Shown: positions 17,457 to 25,745 of the stretch, piece by piece
Layout: each line of letters starts with the position of its first letter
Position numbering within the stretch: the stretch's first letter is position 1
Assembly: GCA_964247745.1 (NCBI GenBank)
Contig: CAXTVT010000008.1
Location: forward strand, 1-64,000
Direction of reading: 5' to 3'
Length of the DNA stretch: 64,000 nucleotides
Origin: RH-AL1 sp964247745
GTDB taxonomy: Bacteria; Pseudomonadota; Alphaproteobacteria; Rhizobiales; Beijerinckiaceae
The notes under the pieces: generated by a model
Databases searched by the model: none
What the model was told of the DNA's origin: nothing
The model's input: the letters and a program-made list of their open reading frames with translations, nothing else
Position numbers and translations under genes: made by a program

Positions 17457-18824
17457 TTACTGGTCGTCGGGGCCGGGCTCGAGACCGCGGTCGGAGCCGC
17501 CGCTATAGCTGGTGCGGCTGACGTTGTCGTCGCCGCCGGCGCCATCCTGCGGCTCGGGACGCCCGATCGAGCCGGTCGCCGTGTTGGAGAAGCCGTCGCG
17601 CTGGTAGATGTCGTCGCGGAACTGGATCAGCCCGTTCGGGCTCGCCCACGCCGTGATGTAGACCCAGTAGACCGGCACGGGCTGCGCCAGCTTGACGTTC
17701 ACCTGCGAGCCCGAGCGGATCGCCTCGTCGATGTGCGGGCGGTCCCAGCCGGGCGTGTCCTTCAGCAACCATTGCACGTAGTCGCGCACGTTCTGCACGC
17801 GGATACAGCCGGAAGAGACGAAGCGGTTGTCGTCGCCGAACACGCCCTTCTCCGGCGTGTCGTGCATGTAGACGCCGTAGGGATTGTTGATGTTGATTCG
17901 CACGACGCCGAGCGAGTTCTCGGTCCCGGGATCTTCCTTGTAATTGTAGCCGAACGCCTGGTTGGAATGCCAATTGATCGATTGCGACGGCACTTCCTGG
18001 CCGTTCTTGTCGAAGATCCGGATGTGGTGCTCGTTGAGGTAGTTCGGATCCGCCAGCATCTTGGGGATCAGATCCTTGTGGATCAGCGAGACGGGGACGT
18101 GCCAGTACGGGTTGAAGTTGATGTCGAGCGCACGGGTCTGCATGACCGGCGACTGACGATCGATGCGACCGACGCCGGCGCGGTGGTGGGTGGCGACGAC
18201 GCCGTTCTCGACGGTCTCCACCGCCTCGGCGGGGATGTTGGCCATCACGTAGCGCTCCCCGAGATTGCCGGAGAAGGCGCGCAGGCGCACCAGATTGATC
18301 TCGAGCTGGTGCAGCCGGGTGTCGGCGGGAATGTTCATCGCCGCCAGGACCTCGGGGCCGACGACGCCGTTCTCGATAAGGCCGTGACGGGCCTGGAAGT
18401 GCTTGACGCCGGCATCGACGTAGGAATCGAAAACCGGCGAGGCGCCCGACGATCCGTCGAGGTCACCGGAGATGATCAGCCGCTTGCGCAGCGCCACCAC
18501 CGCTTGGCCGTTCGAGCCGAGCTTGATGATCCGGCCGCTCGGCACGCGGCTCCAACCGCCGCGCTGGACAATGCCGCGATAGGTTTCGATGGCCCGCTCT
18601 GTCGCATCGAACGTCGCCTGCGACAGCACCGGCGTGGTCGAACGTTGCACCGAAAGCCGGGCGTCGGCATCGTAACCCTGCGCCCATTCGGCTTGGTCGC
18701 TGAATTCCTGCGCGCGGGCGGCGGCGTTGAGCGAGGTGAGCGCGCCGACGAGGGCGAGCGCACGCCCGGAGGCGCGGAGCGAGAGACCAGCTAGAAAGCG
18801 GTTCGATGCCACAGTGAGCTCCAA
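17457..18824 (-). CDS. L,D-transpeptidase (YkuD domain) with peptidoglycan-binding domain
   Basis: 455 aa, exported to the periplasm. An N-terminal hydrophobic signal ends at about AAARAQ (residue 39). A peptidoglycan-binding-like domain at about 100-175 contains SNGQAVVALRKRL and FQARHGLIENGVVG. The catalytic YkuD domain has YMHDTPEKGVFG and the active-site motif SSGCIRVQNVRDY with the nucleophilic Cys. The architecture fits the YcbB-like branch, which makes 3-3 crosslinks in peptidoglycan or attaches proteins to it. It appears to be transcribed alone, upstream of glyA. Confidence 0.92.
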   Translation of the reverse strand: MELTVASNRFLAGLSLRASGRALALVGALTSLNAAARAQEFSDQAEWAQGYDADARLSVQRSTTPVLSQATFDATERAIETYRGIVQRGGWSRVPSGRIIKLGSNGQAVVALRKRLIISGDLDGSSGASPVFDSYVDAGVKHFQARHGLIENGVVGPEVLAAMNIPADTRLHQLEINLVRLRAFSGNLGERYVMANIPAEAVETVENGVVATHHRAGVGRIDRQSPVMQTRALDINFNPYWHVPVSLIHKDLIPKMLADPNYLNEHHIRIFDKNGQEVPSQSINWHSNQAFGYNYKEDPGTENSLGVVRININNPYGVYMHDTPEKGVFGDDNRFVSSGCIRVQNVRDYVQWLLKDTPGWDRPHIDEAIRSGSQVNVKLAQPVPVYWVYITAWASPNGLIQFRDDIYQRDGFSNTATGSIGRPEPQDGAGGDDNVSRTSYSGGSDRGLEPGPDDQ

Positions 18825-19075
18825 GTTCCCGTTGCGGGGATCGGGACCGGCGGACGCCGAATGCGCCTCTAGCCTCCGTTCATGGGTGGCAAGATGTCGT
18901 TAAAAAGCTGCGAACGGGCGGCTGATTTGTGGCGACAATGGCGTGCAGGCGGCATTCGTGCCCGTGTGGTTTCGAAGGCACAAACGGCGTCGGTCGGCGC
19001 GTGAATCATCGGCTGGACAAGAATGGTCCGCCATCTTAAAAGCCGCCCTCGCCTTGGGTCGATCGGCCCAGCGAC

Positions 19076-19151
19076 GCCCAGGTAGCTCAGTTGGTAGAGC
19101 ATGCGACTGAAAATCGCAGTGTCGGTGGTTCGATTCCGCCCCTGGGCACCA
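19076..19151 (+). tRNA. tRNA-Phe (GAA)
   Basis: 76 nt with an encoded CCA. The acceptor stem GCCCAGG pairs with CCTGGGC, the D-arm is GCTC...GAGC, and the anticodon stem TGCGA/TCGCA encloses loop CTGAAAA with anticodon GAA at 19109-19111. The T-arm is GGTGG-TTCGATT-CCGCC. All stems pair perfectly. Confidence 0.98.
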
Positions 19152-19288
19152 TTGCCTTCCATCGCAGCAGCGTCGCCTTGACAGCAAGACGCCGGCTCGT
19201 GATGAAGGAAGCCGGATGCGGGATCCCGGTCGGGATGCCCGCTGTTTCGTTTGAGAGCGGCGTCCGCCGACGTTCGAGGTAAGGTGCC

Positions 19289-19456
19289 ATGGCCAAGGCC
19301 GCGATGATCAAGATCAAGCTCCTGTCGTCCGCCGACACGGGCTTCTTCTACGTGACGACCAAGAACGCGCGCACCAAGACGGACAAGCTGAGCTTCAAGA
19401 AGTACGATCCCGTGGCTCGCAAGCACGTCGAGTTCAAGGAAACCAAGATCAAGTAG
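19289..19456 (+). CDS. rpmG: 50S ribosomal protein L33
   Basis: 55 aa, small basic ribosomal protein. The sequence begins MAKAAMIKIKLLSSADTG and ends EFKETKIK, with FYVTTKNARTKTDKL in between. It has no cysteines, so it is the zinc-free (C-minus) form. The ATG is preceded by AGGTAAGG. It lies 138 nt downstream of tRNA-Phe and is followed by a strong hairpin terminator. In many relatives rpmG lies beside pleD or rnr; here it stands alone. Confidence 0.96.
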   Translation: MAKAAMIKIKLLSSADTGFFYVTTKNARTKTDKLSFKKYDPVARKHVEFKETKIK

Positions 19457-19483
19457 CGCTCGCAGCGACCGCTCGACGCGAAA

Positions 19484-19505
19484 AAGGCGGCCCCTGGGCC
19501 GCCTT
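19484..19505 (+). terminator. Terminator after rpmG
   Basis: AAGGCGGCC-CCTG-GGCCGCCTT gives a 9-bp perfect stem with a 4-nt loop, 27 nt after the rpmG stop. It is preceded by an A-run and followed by CTTCGT, so it could act in both directions. Confidence 0.75.
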
Positions 19506-19538
19506 CTTCGTATTCAGCGATGACGGAAAGACCTCGGC

Positions 19539-19772
19539 CTACAAACCTTCGAGAAAGAGGCGGCCGAGGAGCGGTCCGAAGTAGATCGGCAGCGCGCCAT
19601 CGGCCACGGGATCGAACAGCGAATGCAGGTCGGCGCTGAGATCGGCAGCCAAGCCGTTCTCGATGTCCGTGTCTCCCAACGTCGCCAGTTCGGCGAGTCG
19701 GAGCCGCGTGCCGCGTTGTGGCCGAGCCGGTGCGATGTCGTGATCTGCTATCCTGAGGGCCGCAGCTGCCAT
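19539..19772 (-). CDS. Hypothetical protein, 77 aa
   Basis: Frame MAAAALRIADHDIAPARP to LLGRLFLEGL. The middle, LAELATLGDTDIENGLAADL, reads like a real amphipathic, acidic protein. No family is recognised and no good Shine-Dalgarno precedes the ATG. It lies between the rpmG terminator and the hairpin at 19868. It may be a real small gene; evidence is moderate. Confidence 0.45.
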   Translation of the reverse strand: MAAAALRIADHDIAPARPQRGTRLRLAELATLGDTDIENGLAADLSADLHSLFDPVADGALPIYFGPLLGRLFLEGL

Positions 19773-19867
19773 GGCGAATCGTGTCCCGCGAGCGATAGAG
19801 AAGCATCGCAGGAGATGGTTAACGCCGTCTTAAGCAAAGCATCTCGTCGGCGCGCAGCTTGTCGAGT

Positions 19868-19902
19868 GGGGCCGTCCCTGGTTGCTGCTTCGGGACGGCC
19901 CC
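19868..19902. other. Strong 11-bp hairpin downstream of gor
   Basis: GGGGCCGTCCC, a 13-nt loop and GGGACGGCCCC form an uninterrupted 11-bp stem, about 90 nt beyond the gor stop. There is no T-run on either side. It could be a Rho-independent-like end for gor, a processed 3' UTR element or part of a small RNA. Confidence 0.5.
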
Positions 19903-19989
19903 GACCGCAGCGACTTGAAAGGAGAAGCCTCGGCCGCCATCAGACAAGCACGCAAGTGTCGCTTTTTCGATAAAGCCTGGTTGTCGTAC

Positions 19990-21402
19990 TCAGGCGGCGG
20001 CGTCGGCCATGCCGGGACCGGTCGGCTCGTCGGCCATTCGCTCGTGCCGGATCTGCCGCGTGCGCAAGGTCACCAGCTCTTCGGCAACGGTCGGATGCAC
20101 CGCGCAAGTGCGATCGAAGTCGCCCTTGGTCGCACCCGCCTTGAGGCCGACGCCGAACAGCTGCGCCAATTCGCCGGCATGATCGCCAAGCATGTGCACG
20201 CCAAGCACTTTGTCGGTGTTGCCGTCGACGAGCATCTTGATGACCACGTGCTCGTCACGCCCCGACAACGTCGCCAGCATCGGCTTGAAACGGGCGGCAT
20301 AGACGTCGACGCAGGGATGCATCATCTTCGCCTGCTCCTCGGTCAGGCCGGCGGTTCCCACCTCCGGCGTGGTGAAGACGGCGGTGGGGATCATAGCGTG
20401 ATCCATCGCCACTTCCGTGCCGCCGTAGATCGTGTCGGCGAAGGCCTGACCTTCGCGGATCGCGACGGGGGTCAGGGCCACCCGGTCCGTGACGTCGCCG
20501 ACGGCATAGATCGAGGGCACGGAGGATTGCGACAAAGGGTCCACGCAAACTTCGCCGTGGGGCCCGAGGTCCACGCCGACCTCGGCGAGACCCAGACCCT
20601 CGGTGCTCGGCCGGCGACCCATCGCGAGCAGCACCTGATCGGCCATGATCGTCTCGCCGTCGTTCAGCGTCACCGCGAGACCGTCCGCCCGCTTCTCGAT
20701 CGTTTCCAGCATCCGCTCGAGCTTGAAGTCGATGCCGGCCTTGGCCAGCGCCTCCTGAACGCCGGTGCGCATGTCGATGTCGAAAGCGCGGAGGATGCCG
20801 TTCGCACGGTTGACGAGCGTCACTTTCGACCCGAGCCGGGTGAAGACCGAGGCGAACTCGACCCCGATGTAACCGCCTCCGACGACCATCAGCCTCCTGG
20901 GAAACTCGGTAAGGTCGAAGATCTCGTTCGAGCTGATCGCGTGCTCGACACCCGGCAGCTTGCCGGGCATCACCGGCTCGCCGCCGGTCGCGACCAGAAT
21001 GCGTTCCGCGGTGATGCGACGCCCGTCGAGTTCGACGGCGTGCGGGTCGACGACCTTGACGTGGCCCTGCAGGATCTCGACGCCGGCCTTCTCGAGATTG
21101 GCGACGTAGATGCCCGACAGCCTGGCGATCTCGGCGTCCTTCGCGGCGACGAGCCTGCGCCAATCGAACGACGGCTCGGGGACACTCCAGCCATAACCTT
21201 CGGCGTCCTCGAAGGCATCGGCGAACCGGCTCGCGTAGACCATGAGCTTCTTGGGTACGCAGCCGCGGATCACGCAGGTGCCGCCGACCCGATAGGCCTC
21301 GGCGATCTTCACCCGCGCGCCGTGCTGCGAGGCGATGCGGGCGGCCCGCGTGCCGCCGGACCCAGCGCCGATGACGAAGAGATCGCAGTCGTACGCGCTC
21401 AA
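19990..21402 (-). CDS. gor: Glutathione-disulfide reductase
   Basis: 470 aa FAD/NADPH oxidoreductase that keeps glutathione reduced in the cytoplasm. The FAD-binding GAGSGGTRAAR lies at residue 12, the redox-active disulfide is C43/C48 in GGTCVIRGCVPKK, the NAD(P) Rossmann motif is VVGGGYIGVEFA, and the C-terminal catalytic His is in CAVHPTVAEE. It overlaps the DUF2059 gene by 4 nt and is the last gene of the rpiA-DUF2059-gor operon, a conserved order in this group. Confidence 0.97.
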   Translation of the reverse strand: MSAYDCDLFVIGAGSGGTRAARIASQHGARVKIAEAYRVGGTCVIRGCVPKKLMVYASRFADAFEDAEGYGWSVPEPSFDWRRLVAAKDAEIARLSGIYVANLEKAGVEILQGHVKVVDPHAVELDGRRITAERILVATGGEPVMPGKLPGVEHAISSNEIFDLTEFPRRLMVVGGGYIGVEFASVFTRLGSKVTLVNRANGILRAFDIDMRTGVQEALAKAGIDFKLERMLETIEKRADGLAVTLNDGETIMADQVLLAMGRRPSTEGLGLAEVGVDLGPHGEVCVDPLSQSSVPSIYAVGDVTDRVALTPVAIREGQAFADTIYGGTEVAMDHAMIPTAVFTTPEVGTAGLTEEQAKMMHPCVDVYAARFKPMLATLSGRDEHVVIKMLVDGNTDKVLGVHMLGDHAGELAQLFGVGLKAGATKGDFDRTCAVHPTVAEELVTLRTRQIRHERMADEPTGPGMADAAA

Positions 21403-21950
21403 AGATCGTGCCCCTTCTTCTTCATTTCCTCACGCACGCGGGCCATCATGTTGATCGAGATCTTCTGCTGCCACGCCTGCATGCCAGAGACCAGCTGGTT
21501 GAGGAATAGCGGCTGGGCGCCGACGTACTTGCGGCCGGCCTCGCTGTTGAAGAAGGCGAGGATCGCGTCGATTTCCTTCTCGGACAACAAGGTCGCATAT
21601 ATCCGCGCGGATTGATCGACCATCTCGTTGGACTGCTGGTCGAACTCGGATTTTAGGTTGGTCAGGACGATATTCATGTCGTGCACGAGGTCGGGACGCG
21701 CCTGCGTCAGGGTGATCCCGATCTGGTCCATGAACTCGGGAATGATGATTTCGAACGAGCGCGAGATGCCGGTCGCGAGAATGAGCTGGCGCGCCTTGGC
21801 GATGTGCTCGGGCGTGGGCGCAGCGGCCGCTGCCGCCTGCGTCGATGGCGGCGCGACGAGGTCGCCGGTCTGCGCACGGGCCGCCACGGCCGGCAGCGTC
21901 GCGTAAAGCGCAACCGAGACGACGTGCAGCAATCGCGACGAGCTTCTCAC
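21399..21950 (-). CDS. DUF2059 domain secreted protein
   Basis: 183 aa from a GTG start. An N-terminal signal peptide ends near AAVAARAQ (about residue 27) and is followed by a low-complexity Ala/Pro linker. The DUF2059 domain runs from about residue 85 to 160, including YATLLSEKEIDAILAFFNS and AGRKYV. The function is unknown and the location is probably periplasmic. It sits between rpiA and gor and is coupled to gor by a 4-nt overlap. Confidence 0.88.
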   Translation of the reverse strand: MRSSSRLLHVVSVALYATLPAVAARAQTGDLVAPPSTQAAAAAAPTPEHIAKARQLILATGISRSFEIIIPEFMDQIGITLTQARPDLVHDMNIVLTNLKSEFDQQSNEMVDQSARIYATLLSEKEIDAILAFFNSEAGRKYVGAQPLFLNQLVSGMQAWQQKISINMMARVREEMKKKGHDL

Positions 21951-22025
21951 GCGTTGTCGAGCCGACCGGCCCTCAGAGACGTGCCTTTTGTCATGGCCCC
22001 AGCCGACATCATCGAACCCCGGCTT

Positions 22026-22742
22026 TTATCGGGCTTCCGGGTGACCGAGGATTGTCACCCCGCCCGACCCGCACGAGATCACCGCGCTCGCGATCCCGAT
22101 GAACAATCCATGCTCGACCACGCCGGGAATGGCGGAGAGACGTGCCGCCAGCATCTCGGCATCGGGGATCCGACCAAAATGGCAGTCGAGGATCAGGTGG
22201 CCGCCGTCGGTGACGAAGGGCCGATCGCCCCCACGCAGCGTCACGGCGCCGGTGCAGTCGCAGCGTTCCGCCTCGCGGACCACGGCGCCTCGGGTGACGG
22301 CCAAGCCGAACCTGTTCACCTCCACCGGCAACGGAAAGCGTCCGAGTTCGGCAACCGCCTTGTTGGCGTCGGCGATGACGATCATGCGACGCGAGGCGGT
22401 GGCCACGATCTTCTCGCGCAACAACGCGCCGCCGCCGCCCTTGATGAGGCGCAAGGCGGGATCGTACTCGTCGGCTCCGTCGATCGTGAGGTCGAGTTCG
22501 GGCATCTCGTCGATGGTCGCGAGCGGGATGCCGAACTCCCGGGCCAGCTCCCCAGTCCGCTCCGAGGTCGGCACCCCCGTGACCCTGAGGCCGGACGCCA
22601 CGCGCTCGCCGAGCAGCGTGACGAAGGCGGACGCGGTCGATCCCGTGCCGAGCCCGATGCGCATGCCATCCTCGACGAACTCGAGCGCGCGTCGTGCGGC
22701 AGCGGCTTTCGCGGCGTCCTGGTCGAAACGCTCCGGCGCCAT
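22026..22742 (-). CDS. rpiA: Ribose-5-phosphate isomerase A
   Basis: 238 aa. Interconverts ribose 5-phosphate and ribulose 5-phosphate in the pentose phosphate pathway. The family motifs GLGTGSTASAFV (phosphate binding), TIDGADEYDP (catalytic Asp) and IKGGGGALLREK are intact. The C-terminus ends VISCGSGGVTILGHPEAR. It is the first gene of the leftward operon with DUF2059 and gor. Confidence 0.97.
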   Translation of the reverse strand: MAPERFDQDAAKAAAARRALEFVEDGMRIGLGTGSTASAFVTLLGERVASGLRVTGVPTSERTGELAREFGIPLATIDEMPELDLTIDGADEYDPALRLIKGGGGALLREKIVATASRRMIVIADANKAVAELGRFPLPVEVNRFGLAVTRGAVVREAERCDCTGAVTLRGGDRPFVTDGGHLILDCHFGRIPDAEMLAARLSAIPGVVEHGLFIGIASAVISCGSGGVTILGHPEAR

Positions 22743-22835
22743 GGCCTCTTTCGGTCAACGTCGGGAGGCCGCGATGAAGCACGGCGCAGCCTCTCCGGCA
22801 AGGCCGGGGCGGCAGGCTGGAAAAGGGGCTTGAAA

Positions 22836-23219
22836 TCATTTGGCTTGGGGGGTGCAGACGACGGCCTCGTTGAGGACGTAGCAGATCGACATCATGCCGG
22901 TGCGCAGGTCGACGCGCCACACGCCGCCTTCCTGCTCGTGGCGCGAGGCGACCAGCGCGTAATCGCTGGACCCCTGCGGGCCGGCACCCTGCCCCGGCGC
23001 GTAGCAGAGCGTGACGCCGACCGGCGAGCCCTCCTTCAGGCCGAACTGGCAGGCGCCGACTTCCCCGGACGCTTTGTCGAGCCGGAAGATGCGGTTGAGG
23101 TCGATCTCGGGGGCAGCGAGGAACTCGTAGCTGCCCGCGGCGAGCGCGTCATGGCCGACGGGCATCGTCGAGGCGCCGACGAGCACCGCGAGGACGGCCG
23201 GACGAATCGAAGGGCGCAT
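22836..23219 (-). CDS. Small secreted protein of unknown function
   Basis: 127 aa. The start ATG at 23219 (MRPSIRPAVLAVLVG) gives a clear signal peptide cleaved near HDALAAGS (residues 23-30). The longer upstream frame is Arg-rich and not credible. The mature part, about 100 aa, has three cysteines (C57, C72, C113), a late C122 and a WRVDLRTGMMSICYVLN stretch. No family is recognised. It is transcribed toward rpiA from 93 nt away, possibly co-transcribed with it. Confidence 0.7.
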   Translation of the reverse strand: MRPSIRPAVLAVLVGASTMPVGHDALAAGSYEFLAAPEIDLNRIFRLDKASGEVGACQFGLKEGSPVGVTLCYAPGQGAGPQGSSDYALVASRHEQEGGVWRVDLRTGMMSICYVLNEAVVCTPQAK

Positions 23220-23573
23220 GCAAGACCTCGGACCGAAGCGATGACAGCGAGAGCCGGACCTGGTCGGGGCGGCACGGCGAGAGGCGGACGATACCGTCGC
23301 GCGTAGATGGTGGCCGACGGCAGATGGTTCGAGGAGGCCACTCCACACCACCCGGCCGTCGGCCGACCCCACGGACCCAGGAGATGCGGCGGACCTGAGC
23401 ACTCCGTAGGGTATCTCTACGCGCCGACGTGCACTTACCCTTGCGAACCGTAGCTCGCGCTTGTGCACAACTCTTCGGCTCTCTGAAACTACCGTTGCCG
23501 TCCCGAAATGCAATCTCGAATCGCACCGCGGCGTCGATCCCGGACGTGGGTCGGCCGTCATGGTTAACGCCGA
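23220..23573. other. 354-bp intergenic region, no gene seen
   Basis: Spacer between the end of pleD and the start of the secreted-protein gene. It must hold the promoter of the latter. No tRNA, hairpin terminator, repeat or credible small reading frame is recognised. Confidence 0.5.
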
Positions 23574-24944
23574 TCAGGCGGCGGCAGCCGTCACGCGATT
23601 GCGACCCGCGTCCTTCGAGCGATAGAGCGCGTCGTCGGCGCGCCGCATCAGCGCGTCCGCGTCCATGCCGGAGCCGCGTTCCGCCAATCCGATCGAGGAG
23701 GTCACGATGATGGCGGTACGTTCCGGCGCGTAGGTGAACAAAGCGCTTTCCACGACGTGACGCACGCGTTCGGCCACGCGCGCGGCGACCTCGAGCGTCG
23801 TCTCGGGCATGACGATCGCGAACTCCTCGCCGCCGAGCCGGCAGATCATGTCGGTCGATCGCACCACGCGGCGGACCCGGGCCGCGAAGCTCCTCAGGAT
23901 CTGGTCCCCGGCATCGTGCCCGTAGGTGTCGTTGACGCGCTTGAAATGATCGATGTCGAGGATCATCAGCGACAGCGGCCGACCCTTGCGCGCCGCCTGC
24001 TCGATGAGGGCGGGAAAGTTGGAATCGAAGAAGCGGCGGTTGCTGAGTCCAGTCAGCGTGTCGACCACCGCCATCTCGATCGAGGCCTGCAGGTTCTCGC
24101 GCAGGCGGTCGGCGTAGCGCTTGCGCCGGAGCTGGGTACGTGCCCGCGCTATCAGTTCGTTGCGGTCGATCGGGCGAAGCAGGTAGTCGTTGATGCCGAG
24201 ATCGAGCCCGCGCAGCACGCGGGGGCGATCCTCCGGCTCGGCCACGATGAGGATGGGCACGTGCCGCGTGCGCTCCAGCGAGCGGAATTGCGAACACAGC
24301 CGCAGGCCGTCGTGGCCCTGGAGGCCCAACGACACGACGAAGAGGTCGTAGTGGCCCTCGACGCCCTTGAAGAGGGCTTCCTGCGGGTTGCTCTCGACAT
24401 CGACCTGCTGCAGCGGCTCGAAGGCGCCCTTGATCGTGGCCGCGGCCGAGGCGCGATCCTCGATCAGCAGGATCGAGGCGCCGACGATGTCCTCGCGCAT
24501 CGCCATCGGCACGGCGTCGGGCATACCGAGGTTGGCGGAGGCGGCGGCACGGCTGCGCAGCTCGTCGAGCACGACCTTGAGGCGGGTCAGCGAACGGACG
24601 CGCGCGACGAGCGCGACCTCGTCGATCGGCTTGGTGAGGAAATCGTCGGCGCCGGCTTCGAGGCCGCGGACTTTGTCCGCCGGCTGGTCGAGGGCCGTGA
24701 CCATGACCACGGGAAGGTGGTGGGTGGCGGGATCGCGCTTCAGCCGTCGGCAGACCTCGAGGCCGTCCATCCCGGGCATCATGACGTCGAGAAGCACGAT
24801 GTCGCAATCGCCCTGCCCGCAGATGACGAGAGCCTCGGGCCCGCTGGAGGCGGTGACGACGTCGAAATATTCCGCGGTAAGCCGCGCTTCGAGCAGCTTC
24901 AGGTTGGGCGCGAAATCGTCGACGATCAGAACGCGGGCCGACAT
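23574..24944 (-). CDS. pleD: Response regulator / diguanylate cyclase PleD
   Basis: 456 aa with the REC-REC-GGDEF architecture of Caulobacter PleD. REC1 carries the phosphoacceptor Asp53 in LLDVMMPG. REC2 (about 153-270) is degenerate, with Ser in place of the acceptor Asp in VVSLGLQG, as expected of the dimerisation adaptor. The GGDEF domain has an intact active site, CRLGGEEFAIV, preceded by RSTD, the RxxD product-inhibition site at the standard 5-residue distance. It makes c-di-GMP and helps polar development. It lies 18 nt after divK, in the same operon. Confidence 0.96.
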   Translation of the reverse strand: MSARVLIVDDFAPNLKLLEARLTAEYFDVVTASSGPEALVICGQGDCDIVLLDVMMPGMDGLEVCRRLKRDPATHHLPVVMVTALDQPADKVRGLEAGADDFLTKPIDEVALVARVRSLTRLKVVLDELRSRAAASANLGMPDAVPMAMREDIVGASILLIEDRASAAATIKGAFEPLQQVDVESNPQEALFKGVEGHYDLFVVSLGLQGHDGLRLCSQFRSLERTRHVPILIVAEPEDRPRVLRGLDLGINDYLLRPIDRNELIARARTQLRRKRYADRLRENLQASIEMAVVDTLTGLSNRRFFDSNFPALIEQAARKGRPLSLMILDIDHFKRVNDTYGHDAGDQILRSFAARVRRVVRSTDMICRLGGEEFAIVMPETTLEVAARVAERVRHVVESALFTYAPERTAIIVTSSIGLAERGSGMDADALMRRADDALYRSKDAGRNRVTAAAA

Positions 24945-24962
24945 GAAAGGACCTCCAGGACG

Positions 24963-25337
24963 CTAGGCGGGGTCGGACAGATAATGACGAACGGTTTCCA
25001 AGAACTTGACCACGGAAATAGGTTTGGACAGGTAGGCCTCGCAGCCGCCCTGGCGGATCTTCTCTTCGTCTCCCTTCATCGCGAAGGCGGTGATCGCGAT
25101 CACCGGAATGTGTCTCAACGCCTCGTCGTCCTTGATCCAGCGGATCACTTCGAGACCCGAGACTTCCGGCAGTTGGATGTCCATCAAGATCAGGTCGGGA
25201 CGATGCGTGCGCGTCAGTTCGACCGCCTCGACGCCGCTGCGCGTCTGGATGGTGCCGTAGCCGTTGGCTTCGAGGAGGTCATTGAACAGCTTCATGTTCA
25301 ACTCGTTGTCCTCGACGATCAGGACGCGTTTGGCCAT
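24963..25337 (-). CDS. divK: Cell-cycle response regulator DivK
   Basis: 124 aa, single receiver domain. The start ATG at 25337 (MAKRVLIVEDNELNMKLF) matches DivK. The phosphoacceptor is Asp53 in LILMDIQLPEVSGLEV, the switch Thr is in AITAFAMKGDEE and the Lys is in YLSKPISV. In Caulobacter DivK works with PleC/DivJ/DivL to control CtrA; the same role here is inferred from near-identity of the motifs and the pleD linkage. It is divergent from DUF3572. Confidence 0.95.
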   Translation of the reverse strand: MAKRVLIVEDNELNMKLFNDLLEANGYGTIQTRSGVEAVELTRTHRPDLILMDIQLPEVSGLEVIRWIKDDEALRHIPVIAITAFAMKGDEEKIRQGGCEAYLSKPISVVKFLETVRHYLSDPA

Positions 25338-25429
25338 CACCCGCTCGGTTCGATCCGCGCGGACGTCGATACGCGGCTCCATAAAGCTTAGCCTAGACTG
25401 CACATCTTGACGAAAGGACAACCTGACCG

Positions 25430-25738
25430 ATGAGGTCGCCTCTCCAGCGCATTATCCACAAGAAGCTGCGGCTGCCGGATACCACGACGCTCGTCGTCGA
25501 GGTGCTGAGCTTCCTCGGCGAGGATCCCGAGCGCCTGGAGCGCTTCCTCACACTGAGCGGCCTTTCCGTCGGCGACGTTCGCAGGGTCGCATCCATGCCC
25601 GGTTTCGCCGAGAGCCTGCTCGATCACCTCTGCTCCGACGAGCGGCTGCTCGTCGTCTTCGCCGACACGAAGGACTACGATCCGACCGCGATCGACCAGG
25701 CGCGCCAGGCGCTGGCACCTCGTCTCGTCGCGGATTGA
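25430..25738 (+). CDS. DUF3572 domain protein
   Basis: 102 aa. The core EVLSFLGEDPERLERFLTLSGLSVGDVRRVA, the following ASMPGFAESLLDHL and the ERLLVVFA stretch match DUF3572, an alphaproteobacterial family of unknown function. It is soluble, with no signal. It lies 7 nt before dinB on the same strand, and the family is frequently found in this divK-neighbouring position. Confidence 0.88.
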   Translation: MRSPLQRIIHKKLRLPDTTTLVVEVLSFLGEDPERLERFLTLSGLSVGDVRRVASMPGFAESLLDHLCSDERLLVVFADTKDYDPTAIDQARQALAPRLVAD

Positions 25739-25745
25739 AGGCGCC

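Noticed and set aside
19348..19806. A 152-codon minus-strand frame across rpmG
   Set aside because: Antisense to a clear ribosomal protein and its terminator; no family sequence.
23574..24944. PleD second receiver lacking the phosphoacceptor Asp as a mutation
   Set aside because: The second receiver of PleD is known to be a degenerate adaptor; REC1 and GGEEF are intact.
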